From the NCBI RefSeq assembly GCF_003045775.1, contig NZ_PXNS01000020.1:1-42943 (forward strand): DNA of 42,943 bases, written 5' to 3'. The first letter of the stretch is position 1; every line of letters begins with the position of its first letter. Below are positions 16,791-24,394 of this stretch, piece after piece. The position numbers were made by a program, and so were the translations under genes. Origin of the DNA: Halomonas litopenaei. Lineage in GTDB: Bacteria > Pseudomonadota > Gammaproteobacteria > Pseudomonadales > Halomonadaceae. The notes below the pieces were generated by a model. The model searched no databases and was not told the origin of the DNA. It saw only the letters and a program-made list of their open reading frames with translations.

Positions 16791-19127
16791 TCAGGTCTGC
16801 AACAGCCCCGCCGATCGCAGAGCCTGGCCGGTCGCCGGGCCCAGCCGGGCGAGTATCTCGAGCTGTGTCTCGAGTTCCGCCTGCTGGCCGTCGTTTGCCA
16901 TGCGCTCCACTCGGGCGGCCTGCGCCTCCAGGGCCTGGCAGCCCAGCGAAGCAGAGACGCCCTTGACGTCATGAGCAATCTGACCGAGTGCCTGGTGGTC
17001 GCCGACCGACAGCGCCTCTCGCATCTGCTCGAGCCGCTCCGGGAAACGCTGCAGATAGTTGGCCACCATGCGACTGAGGCCCTGGGGCGACATCACCTGA
17101 CGCAGCTCCTCTACCGTGTCTCCGGCGAGCAGCGTCTCGTCGATCCGGGGCCGATCCTCGAGCATCGGGGCAACGACGGCGGGTGCCGCTTCGACAGTGC
17201 CGCCGAAGGTCTCGCTATCCAGGTCGCGATCCGGAACACTCGCTCTGCCATCGCAACCCCTGCCATCGCCCCCCCTGCCGGGATTGTCGCCACCTGATGG
17301 ACTCGCGTCAGCGGAGCTCGGTGCCGCGTGCACCCGGCTGTAACGGCGCAGCGCAGCAGACAGCTCCTTGCGCGAGAACGGCTTGCCGATGACGTCGTCC
17401 ATTCCCGCATCGAGACAGGCGCGATGATGCTCGGGCATGACGTTGGCGGTCACCGCGATGACCGGCAAACGCTGGACCCGCTGGCCCTGTTCGCGCAGAG
17501 CCTCTTCGTGCTGGCGCCAGCGACGCGTGGTCTCCAGCCCGTCCATTACCGGCATCTGCATGTCCATCAAGACCAGATCAAAACGTCGTTGACCCAGGGC
17601 CTCCAGCGCCTGCTCGCCATTGCCCACCAGTTCGCAGGTCTGTCCCAGTCTGGTCAGCATGGCGGCCACCAGCTCACGATTGAGGGCATTGTCCTCGACC
17701 ACCAGCACGTGCTGGCTTTCCAGCGGCTCCTGCTGCCCGGTGCTGGCAGCACCCTCTTCCACCCCCGCCACCACCGGCAAGGGAAGATCGAACCAGAATC
17801 GGCTGCCGGACTCCGGCTGGCTTTCCACCTTGAGCTCTCCGCCCATGGCCGCGACCAGCTGCGAGCAGATCGCCAACCCCAGGCCGGCACCTTCATGGCG
17901 GCGTGACAGGGCGGTATCGGTCTGGGCAAAGGGCTCGAAGATGCGCTGCTGGTCCTGCTGGGCGATACCGCAGCCGGTATCGTAGACCATGAAGGTCAGC
18001 CGGCCGTCCCCATTGTCGGAGACCCTGAGCATCACAAAGCCACTTTCGGTGAACTTGAAGGCGTTGTTGAGCAGATTCATCAGCACCTGGCGCAGCCGAT
18101 GCACGTCGCCATCGACCCAGGTGGGCAAGGCGGGAGCGGCACGCATCAGGAACTGCACCCCGCTGCGGCTCTGGGTCTGATAGCCGGTCGCGAGTTGCTC
18201 CAGCATTCTCGACAGGTGGAAGGGTTGACGTTCGACCGCCAGGTGCCCTGCCTCGATACGGGTGTAGTCGAGCACGTCATTGATCACCGAACGCAGCCCA
18301 GCGGCGCTGTCACGCAGCCCTTCTATCTGGCGGCGTCCCTGATCACTCAAGGGTTCGTCGTGCAGCAGCTCGGCCATGCCCAGCACGCCGTTGAGTGGCG
18401 TGCGGATTTCATGGCTCATGATGGCCATGAAGTCGGACTTCGCGCGATTCGCCACTTCCATGCGCTGATAGGCCTCGCGCAGGGTTTCGGACTGGGATTC
18501 GAGCAAATGGGTCTTGTGGCGATGCTGACGCGCCTCCTTCACCAGCGCACGAATCAGCACGCCACCGGCGATCAGCGACAGCAGGATCGAGATCAGCACC
18601 GCGATGTACAATCGCCCGAGCACGCCCATGTCCGCGCTGCGCTCTTCCGCGGCGATTCGACCATGATGCAGCATCAATTGCCGACTCAGTTCCTGCGCTT
18701 CGCCGAGACGCTCTATCAGTTCGCGTCGCAGTGCAGCGTCATAGGCAACGTCTCCATCGGCCACCGCAATGAAGCGTCGATCCAGCCGTTGCATGCCACG
18801 ATCCAGCTCGTCGATCAGCTCACGACCGGTCGCGTAGCGATCCAGGAAGTTGCTCGTCTGGCCCTCCAGCAGCACTATGAAGCGCCCGTACAGCAGTTCG
18901 AAATCCAAAAGGGTCTCGTCCAGCCGGCTATCGCCGCGCTCCCAGATGGCCAGCCGCAGATCGCGCAGCGAGCGATCGTACTGATACAGGGTCCAGGTGA
19001 CGGTGTCGACGTCTCGGTGGTAGATCGCCTTGTTGCGGTCATAGATCAGCCCTCCTGTCACCATCACGGCGACAATGAAGACGACGGCAGCGATCGCAGG
19101 AATCCTGATGCGCAGACGATGGGCCAT
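16791..19127 (-). CDS. Hybrid histidine kinase with HPt domain (copy 1)
   Basis: A 778-residue inner-membrane sensor kinase. In order: membrane helix about 10-28; helical periplasmic sensor about 30-168; second membrane helix about 170-194; coiled linker; HisKA with H239 (MSHEIRTPLNG); HATPase with NLLNNAFKF (351-359), DTGCG and GAGLGL; receiver domain with EDN (478-480), phospho-acceptor D522 and K582; a Gly/Asp-rich linker about 603-640; and a C-terminal HPt domain with intact H719 (AHDVKG). All phosphorelay residues are present. It is the last of four genes, 6 bp after the small exported protein at 19134. No response regulator gene lies nearby, so the output partner must be elsewhere. Paralogue of the kinase at 19732. 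Confidence 0.92.
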   Translation of the reverse strand: MAHRLRIRIPAIAAVVFIVAVMVTGGLIYDRNKAIYHRDVDTVTWTLYQYDRSLRDLRLAIWERGDSRLDETLLDFELLYGRFIVLLEGQTSNFLDRYATGRELIDELDRGMQRLDRRFIAVADGDVAYDAALRRELIERLGEAQELSRQLMLHHGRIAAEERSADMGVLGRLYIAVLISILLSLIAGGVLIRALVKEARQHRHKTHLLESQSETLREAYQRMEVANRAKSDFMAIMSHEIRTPLNGVLGMAELLHDEPLSDQGRRQIEGLRDSAAGLRSVINDVLDYTRIEAGHLAVERQPFHLSRMLEQLATGYQTQSRSGVQFLMRAAPALPTWVDGDVHRLRQVLMNLLNNAFKFTESGFVMLRVSDNGDGRLTFMVYDTGCGIAQQDQQRIFEPFAQTDTALSRRHEGAGLGLAICSQLVAAMGGELKVESQPESGSRFWFDLPLPVVAGVEEGAASTGQQEPLESQHVLVVEDNALNRELVAAMLTRLGQTCELVGNGEQALEALGQRRFDLVLMDMQMPVMDGLETTRRWRQHEEALREQGQRVQRLPVIAVTANVMPEHHRACLDAGMDDVIGKPFSRKELSAALRRYSRVHAAPSSADASPSGGDNPGRGGDGRGCDGRASVPDRDLDSETFGGTVEAAPAVVAPMLEDRPRIDETLLAGDTVEELRQVMSPQGLSRMVANYLQRFPERLEQMREALSVGDHQALGQIAHDVKGVSASLGCQALEAQAARVERMANDGQQAELETQLEILARLGPATGQALRSAGLLQT

Positions 19128-19133
19128 GAGAAC

Positions 19134-19628
19134 TCAGTTGACGTCGATGCGGGCGACCTGCCAGACAGATCGACTGAAGTAGATATTGGTCTTGAGTTCC
19201 GGCTGGTCGTCGAAAGGGTAGACCACGAACAAGGGGCCCTTGTCGCGGATTCTCATGCGCTCTCCATCGCGGCGCATGGCGAGGATCACGCCATGTTCGT
19301 GGGCGTCGCTCACCGGCATCAGCGTCTCGTAGTCCTTGATGGCGGCCACCCTGAGCTCGTCGCCCTCGGCCTCCACCGCCGCCAGTACATCGCTGAGCAG
19401 CGGCCCCTCGAAGCGAGACTGACCATCGATCCAGGGATTGCCGGTCACCACGACATGCTGGGGCAGCGCCTCGAGCATGGCGCGGTCGAAGTGGGCTTCA
19501 TCACTCACATTGGTCACGGAGATGCGCCCACCCACCTCGAGAATCACCCTGCCACCGGGGGCGTCCAGCGCAAGAGCCTGTCCGACCATTCCCCATAGCA
19601 TCACCAACGCGATGGTTCGCCATCCCAT
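19134..19628 (-). CDS. Exported SUOX-fold-like sensor partner (copy 1)
   Basis: A 164-residue protein with a signal peptide (MGWRTIALVMLWGMVGQALA, cleavage probably before LDAPGG). The mature part resembles a minimal oxidoreductase molybdopterin-binding (SUOX) domain: FDRAMLEALP, then GNPWIDGQSRFEGPLLSDVL, DYETLMPVSDA, MRRDGERM, KGPLFVVYPFDD and a closing RSVWQVARIDV. There is no cysteine anywhere, so the molybdenum-ligating cysteine of catalytic members is absent; it is probably a ligand-binding or structural relative. The start at 19628 has a GGGAG ribosome site. It sits 6 bp ahead of the kinase gene, so the two are surely co-expressed and likely interact in the periplasm. The fold call is by pattern, not by search. 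Confidence 0.72.
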   Translation of the reverse strand: MGWRTIALVMLWGMVGQALALDAPGGRVILEVGGRISVTNVSDEAHFDRAMLEALPQHVVVTGNPWIDGQSRFEGPLLSDVLAAVEAEGDELRVAAIKDYETLMPVSDAHEHGVILAMRRDGERMRIRDKGPLFVVYPFDDQPELKTNIYFSRSVWQVARIDVN

Positions 19629-19731
19629 GACGCCTCTCCCATTGAAAATCGGTATTCTCGACGAATTTTTGCCGTACCAGCGACATGCTACTGCCAGTTC
19701 AACGGCCAGGGAAGGCATTCACGCTCAGGAT

Positions 19732-21996
19732 TCAGCGAAAGCTGTCGAGCACTCCGGTGGTTCGCCAGGCAAGACCGGTGCGGGTGCCGATGTCCTCCAG
19801 TTCCTTGATCAGCGGCACCAGCGGCTCGTGACGGCCCATCTCACCATGCTCGATGATCGCCTCCACCACCGCGACCACTGCCGTGCACCCCAGGGTGGTT
19901 GACGCATGATGAAGCTCCCTGGCCTCACCGACCAGCATGTCGAAGTCCCTTTCTTCGTGGGCCGTGTAGAGCCTTGCGATGCGAGCAGGAAAGCGGGCCA
20001 GGTAGCCGCGCACCATGCGCTCCAGAGCATCCGCCGAGACCATCGAGCGCAACTCTTGAAGCGTCGTTCGCGACAGCAGGTCGGCACTGGCGACTCTTTC
20101 TTCCGTCGCCGTCTGGGTGGGCGCGGAGGCCCCTTCGTGGGCGGATGTACTCGGTGGCGTCCAGAAGTTTTCGTCGGGGTCGAGGGAGGGATAGACCCGA
20201 GAGGGAAAGCGACCAAGCACCTGGCCTAGATCCTGACGCGTGAAAGGCTTGCCGATCAGGTCATCCATCCCCGCCTCGCGGCTGGCCCGGCGATGTTCCG
20301 GCAGAACGTTGGCCGTCACCGCGATGATCGGCAGCCGAGCGTCGTCGTCGCCATCACCACGGTGGATCGCCGCTTCCCGCTCGCGCCAGCGCCGGGTCGT
20401 CTCCAGACCATCCATGACCGGCATCTGCAGATCCATCAGCACCAGATCGAAGTCACGCTGTGACAGCGCCTGCAGCGCTTGCTCGCCGTTGGACACGACT
20501 TCGCAGGACTGGCCCAGGCGGGCCAGCATACTGGCCACCAGCTCCCTATTGAGAAGGTTGTCGTCCACCACCAGCACATGGTGCGGCGCCAGCGGCGCCG
20601 GGGCAGACGCCACCTCGACCTTCTCCTCTTTCTGATCGCTGGCGGGCAAGGGAAGTTCGAACCAGAATCTGGAACCGCTGCCCAGCTGGCTGTCCACCTT
20701 GAGGTCGCCCCCCATGGCGCGCACCAGGCTACGTGCGATGGGCAGGCCAAGACCGGCACCGTCATGACGCCTGGCCATCACCGGATCGGATTGTTCGAAG
20801 GGCTCGAAGATGCGCTCGACATCCAGCTGAGATATCCCGCAGCCGGTGTCGTAGACGACGAAGGCAATGCGCTGATCCTGGGCACAGGAAACCCTCAACA
20901 TCACGAACCCCTGGCGGGTGAACTTGAAGGCGTTGTTCAACAGGTTCTGCAGTACCTGGCGCAGCCGGTGCTGATCTCCTTCCACGCAAGCGGGCAGGTC
21001 CGGGGCCAGGCGCATCAGAAACTGCACATCGCCCAGGCGTTGCGAACGATAACCCAGGGTGGTCTGGTCGAGCATATGGCGCAGCGCAAACAGTTCGCGC
21101 TCGACCTCGATCCGGCCGGTCTCCAGCCGCGTATAGTCGAGCACATCGTTGATCACCGAGCGCAGTCCCGTCGCGCTGGCCTCCAGGCCTTCGATATGAC
21201 GCTTGCCCTGATCGCTCAGGGATTCGTCGCGCAGCAGATCGGTCATGCCCATGACGCCACTGAGCGGAGTGCGCATCTCGTGACTCATGATCGCCATGAA
21301 ATCGGACTTGGCGCGACTGGCGTTCTCGGCACGCTCCACCGCTTCCTTCAGTGCTCGCGACTGGGCCTGCAGCAACTCCGCCTTGAGGGTGTGGGCACGC
21401 CCCTCGCGCATCAGCGCCAGCACCAGCACGGTACCGGTCACCATGATCAGCACGATGCAGGCCAGTACGACACCATACAGACGCAGCATCGACTGGGTAT
21501 CTCGGGTGCGCAACTCGGCCACACTGGCCTTGTGTTGCAACAGCATGTCGCGACTGACGTTCTGCAACTGCCCCAGGGTCTGCTTGAGTGCATCCCTGTC
21601 GTCGTCAAGCAGGCGCCCCCCCTGCTCCAGAGGCTCGACTTGCCCCCCCAGATCGTCGATCAATTGCTCCGCGCGCCGATACAGTTCCTGGGAGGCACTG
21701 GTCTGACGCAGAAAGTCCCGAGTCTGCCCCTGACGCAACAAGTCGCTTCGTCCGTGCAGAATCTCGTAGTCGAGGACCAGGCTATCGATATCATCCGCGC
21801 TGACCTCGGCGGCCTGAATGCGCATTTCGCGCACCATGCGATCGAACTGGTAGAGGTTCCAGGTGACGGTATCGAGGATGCGATGCTGCAATTCCTGCTG
21901 CCGATCGAAGGTCAGGCCTCCCGCCACCAGTGCCGCCACAAAAAACAGCACCGTTGCGGTGGCCGCCACCCTCGAGCGATACGGCAGTTTCAGCAT
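19732..21996 (-). CDS. Hybrid histidine kinase (copy 2), degenerate HPt
   Basis: A 754-residue paralogue of the kinase at 16791, with the same layout and the same numbering up to the receiver: membrane helices about 12-29 and 172-195, periplasmic helical sensor between, H239 (MSHEMRTPLSG), N box NLLNNAFKF, GAGLGLPI, receiver DDN (478-480) and D522. The C-terminal region aligns with the HPt of copy 1 (LGC at 702-704 matching 728-730), but the phosphorylatable histidine position is R693; the sequence reads ARELHHASTTLG. The lysine and glycine after the histidine are also replaced (by HH). Relay through its own HPt is therefore unlikely unless H696 or H697 substitutes. It is 24 bp behind the exported protein gene at 22021, with GAGG as ribosome site. 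Confidence 0.92.
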   Translation of the reverse strand: MLKLPYRSRVAATATVLFFVAALVAGGLTFDRQQELQHRILDTVTWNLYQFDRMVREMRIQAAEVSADDIDSLVLDYEILHGRSDLLRQGQTRDFLRQTSASQELYRRAEQLIDDLGGQVEPLEQGGRLLDDDRDALKQTLGQLQNVSRDMLLQHKASVAELRTRDTQSMLRLYGVVLACIVLIMVTGTVLVLALMREGRAHTLKAELLQAQSRALKEAVERAENASRAKSDFMAIMSHEMRTPLSGVMGMTDLLRDESLSDQGKRHIEGLEASATGLRSVINDVLDYTRLETGRIEVERELFALRHMLDQTTLGYRSQRLGDVQFLMRLAPDLPACVEGDQHRLRQVLQNLLNNAFKFTRQGFVMLRVSCAQDQRIAFVVYDTGCGISQLDVERIFEPFEQSDPVMARRHDGAGLGLPIARSLVRAMGGDLKVDSQLGSGSRFWFELPLPASDQKEEKVEVASAPAPLAPHHVLVVDDNLLNRELVASMLARLGQSCEVVSNGEQALQALSQRDFDLVLMDLQMPVMDGLETTRRWREREAAIHRGDGDDDARLPIIAVTANVLPEHRRASREAGMDDLIGKPFTRQDLGQVLGRFPSRVYPSLDPDENFWTPPSTSAHEGASAPTQTATEERVASADLLSRTTLQELRSMVSADALERMVRGYLARFPARIARLYTAHEERDFDMLVGEARELHHASTTLGCTAVVAVVEAIIEHGEMGRHEPLVPLIKELEDIGTRTGLAWRTTGVLDSFR

Positions 21997-22020
21997 AATC
22001 TGACCTCGGCCACCGGCGGC

Positions 22021-22518
22021 TCAGTGGACATCGATGGACTCCACCTGCCAGACGGACCGCGTCAGGTAGACAGCGTTGTAGATTTCAGGGTGCTGATCAA
22101 AGGGATAAATCACAAACAGGGGCCCTTGATTGCGCACTTCCAGGCGCTCGCCATCGCGCCACATCGCCAGCACAAGGTTGAAGGTCGAGGCATCCTGCAC
22201 CGGAACCGACGCCACAAAATCGTTCAATGCGGAAACACGCAGCTCGGTACCGCGCGCCTGGACCGCATCGAGTAGCCCCTCGAGCAGAGGCCCCTGATAG
22301 ACAGAGGCACCGTCAAACCAGGGGAGATGGGTCGTGATCGTGCCCTGGGGTAGCGCCTCGAGCATGTCGCGGTCGAACCAGGCCTGATCACCGACATTGG
22401 TGACCCCGATGTCACCGGACACCTTCAACAAAGGCGTGCCCGAGGGCGGTTCGAGCGCCATCGACAGGGGCGACGCCAGTGTCAGCCCCAGGACCATGAG
22501 TCGCCAGCAATATCTCAC
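22021..22518 (-). CDS. Exported SUOX-fold-like sensor partner (copy 2)
   Basis: A 165-residue paralogue of the protein at 19134. Signal peptide MRYCWRLMVLGLTLASPLSMA, then a domain with the same landmarks: FDRDMLEALP, LPWFDGASVYQGPLLEGLL, MWRDGERLEV, NQGPLFVIYPFDQ and RSVWQVESIDV. Its only cysteine is in the signal peptide. It is the first gene of the four-gene leftward operon (exported protein, kinase, exported protein, kinase), with AGGGGG ahead of the ATG. Best reading: periplasmic partner that presents a signal to the kinase encoded next to it. Confidence 0.72.
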   Translation of the reverse strand: MRYCWRLMVLGLTLASPLSMALEPPSGTPLLKVSGDIGVTNVGDQAWFDRDMLEALPQGTITTHLPWFDGASVYQGPLLEGLLDAVQARGTELRVSALNDFVASVPVQDASTFNLVLAMWRDGERLEVRNQGPLFVIYPFDQHPEIYNAVYLTRSVWQVESIDVH

Positions 22519-22870
22519 ATCTCCCCCTATGGCCTCCTGCTTGGGCGTGGAAGCAATCTTCGCTTATATGCTGAATCAGCTACCGATGATGTGAAAAGAG
22601 TAAAGCAAAAGACACAAACCGTCACGTTTAGAAACCTGAAGCGCCTCTCTACTACCCTTCCATGGTGAAAGACGACCCTCGGGAGACACCAGTCGACACG
22701 GACGCGTCTACCCACCAGGCAACAATGGCGTGCTGTTTTCGCAACGTCATGGACGTTTCATGGCCTTGTCATGACCACGCCCTGAACGGTGTGTTCCGTC
22801 CTATAAAACCACGTCTCAAACCCCTGTTTCGACCTGCCCTCCCACCAAGTGGTCTCCTACGCGTGCCGAA
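22519..22870. other. Upstream region of the kinase operon
   Basis: No gene is seen. An AT-richer patch (22550-22640) immediately upstream of the exported-protein gene is the likely promoter area for the leftward operon, but no -35/-10 pair at good spacing stands out. Confidence 0.4.
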
Positions 22871-23184
22871 GCACATATCCTTGCTGGCTTGCCAGCCGGC
22901 CATACCAGGATAAGACCGCTTCGGGCCCTTGCGCACGCTACCAGATCACAGCACGCATCCTCACTAGCCTGCCGGCCGGCTATACAAGGACAAGTGCACT
23001 TCAGGTACTTGCGCACGCTACCAGATCACAGCACGCATCCTCGCGAACTTGCCAGCCGGCCATACAAGGGCAAGTGCGCTTCAGGTACTTGCCCACGCTA
23101 CCAGATCACAGCACGCATCCTCGCTAGCCTGCCGGCCGGCCATACAAGGGCAAGGCCGCTTCAGGTACTTGCCCACGCTACCAG
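22871..23184. repeat. 80-bp tandem array at the 3' end of folE2
   Basis: ACGCTACCAG recurs at 22935, 23015, 23095 and 23175, an exact 80-bp period, giving about four copies that diverge slightly. Each unit holds a palindromic GCCGGCCGGC or GCCAGCCGGC core and, in the right two copies, GGGCAA/TTGCCC arms. The rightmost copy runs into folE2: CTACCAG is the reverse complement of its last codon and stop. Units adjoin without unique spacers. Confidence 0.93.
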
Positions 23185-24170
23185 CGCCAACTGCTGCGGG
23201 CCACGGCGTCGTGGGCGTGCAGGCTCTCGGCATGGATCACCTTCTGTTCGAAGCCATCGATCCCCGGGATGGTCATCAGGCAACCATGCACACGACGTGC
23301 GGCGTCCTCGCAGAACATCAGGTTCTGCCCGTTGGCCAATGCAAAGGCCTGTTCGTCGGGACGCTTGACCGCAGTCTGCAGCGCCGTGCCCAGGCTCTGC
23401 TCCACCCTGTCGATGACTTCGACCATGGGGACGTCCTCGACCTCGAGGCCCAGCCTGAGCGCCATGATCACCTGGCTGCGCTGGCTGTGAGGCGTCGCCA
23501 CGATCCCCGACTCCTGCCCCAGCCAGCGGTGCACCTCATCACGGGCCGGATGAGGCTCTGCGGCAAAGTCACGGTTGAACTGTTGCTGGATCAATTGACG
23601 CGCCAGCGCCGCGGAACAGGGGCAAGTGGAGGAATAGCCCACCTCCAGACGCAGGACTACCGACCGCTGGCCACCTCGTTGCTCGACTTCAAGGTGAAAG
23701 GGATAGGCCTTCCAGCCAGCCAGGTCACTGACCAACGCCGGACGCTTCAACAGCAAACGTCCTTCGAGAGACAGACTGGCAGACCGGGAGAGACCCTCGT
23801 GACTGTCGAGAAAGCGCGCCAGGCAGGCGTCCAGTCGAGGCAACGTCAGCGCTTCTTCGGTCAGGTCGTCAAGCGCCAGGTACAACCTCGACATATGAAT
23901 CCCGCGGGCCTCCGGGGCGTCAAGACTGACCCCTGCGTTCACCCTGGCTTCGATCCGCTGTCCCGCCAGTTCGACGGGCAGCGCGATGCCCTCCATGCCG
24001 ACCCAGTCCAGGGCGACGCCCTGGCTCACCTGCTGCACGGCCACATCCGACAGCCTTTGTGGATCGTCGATGGGCTCTCTCCCCCGGGCGTCTGTGTCGA
24101 CCGTGTCGTTGACCGTATCGCTGACTGTGTCGTTGACGGCCTGGTTGGCCTCGATCTGTGCGTCATTCAT
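23178..24170 (-). CDS. folE2: GTP cyclohydrolase FolE2 (type IB)
   Basis: Catalyses GTP to 7,8-dihydroneopterin triphosphate, the first step of folate synthesis; the IB form can use metals other than zinc and often backs up zinc-dependent FolE during zinc shortage. Signatures seen are GIHMSR (90-95), YSSTCPCSAA with C183, and ATPHSQRS with H228. It has 330 residues, longer than usual because of a roughly 35-residue N-terminal extension with a VNDTVSDTVNDTVDT repeat. A Zur-type operator sits 35 bp upstream. The ribosome site is poor (GAAAGG directly against the ATG). The stop lies inside an 80-bp tandem array. Confidence 0.92.
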   Translation of the reverse strand: MNDAQIEANQAVNDTVSDTVNDTVDTDARGREPIDDPQRLSDVAVQQVSQGVALDWVGMEGIALPVELAGQRIEARVNAGVSLDAPEARGIHMSRLYLALDDLTEEALTLPRLDACLARFLDSHEGLSRSASLSLEGRLLLKRPALVSDLAGWKAYPFHLEVEQRGGQRSVVLRLEVGYSSTCPCSAALARQLIQQQFNRDFAAEPHPARDEVHRWLGQESGIVATPHSQRSQVIMALRLGLEVEDVPMVEVIDRVEQSLGTALQTAVKRPDEQAFALANGQNLMFCEDAARRVHGCLMTIPGIDGFEQKVIHAESLHAHDAVARSSWRW

Positions 24171-24205
24171 CCTTTCACCGCCGGTTCAGCCTGATAAAAA
24201 AATAC

Positions 24206-24218
24206 GTTATAACATAAC
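24206..24218. promoter_or_regulatory. Zur-type zinc operator upstream of folE2
   Basis: GTTATAACATAAC: perfect GTTAT/ATAAC arms with a 3-bp centre, matching the GTTATANTATAAC core known for gammaproteobacterial Zur. It overlaps an AT-rich promoter-like stretch (minus-strand TTGTTA, 16 bp, TATTTT). Repression in zinc sufficiency is inferred. Confidence 0.72.
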
Positions 24219-24322
24219 ATTAACAACGACTGCATTCGGACCTCCTGCCCTACCACCAGCACGCAGCAGCGCGACCAAGCACCCGTTCACAGCGCGGCAA
24301 GCCACATCATTGCCGGCTCGCA

Positions 24323-24394
24323 CCTCGCATCAGCCCAGCACCTCGTATCAGCCCAGCACCTCGTATCAGCCCAGCACCTCGTATCAGCCCAGCA
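24323..24394. repeat. 18-bp tandem array at the LysR gene's 3' end
   Basis: Four copies of an 18-bp unit beginning at 24323, 24341, 24359 and 24377. On the minus strand the unit is GTGCTGGGCTGATACGAG. It covers the last three sense codons and the TGA stop of the LysR-family gene, so four TGA stops follow each other in frame, separated by codons for YEVLG. Confidence 0.92.

Noticed and set aside
20479..22275. 598-residue open frame on the plus strand
   Set aside because: Antisense to kinase copy 2, whose motifs are unmistakable; the plus-strand product has no recognisable feature.
22871..23184. Possible CRISPR or iteron array
   Set aside because: Contiguous 80-bp units without spacers, no replication or cas genes nearby, and the unit is derived from the folE2 3' end.
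24323..24394. Iterons of a replication origin
   Set aside because: No initiator gene or AT-rich unwinding region; the repeats coincide with the end of the LysR coding sequence.
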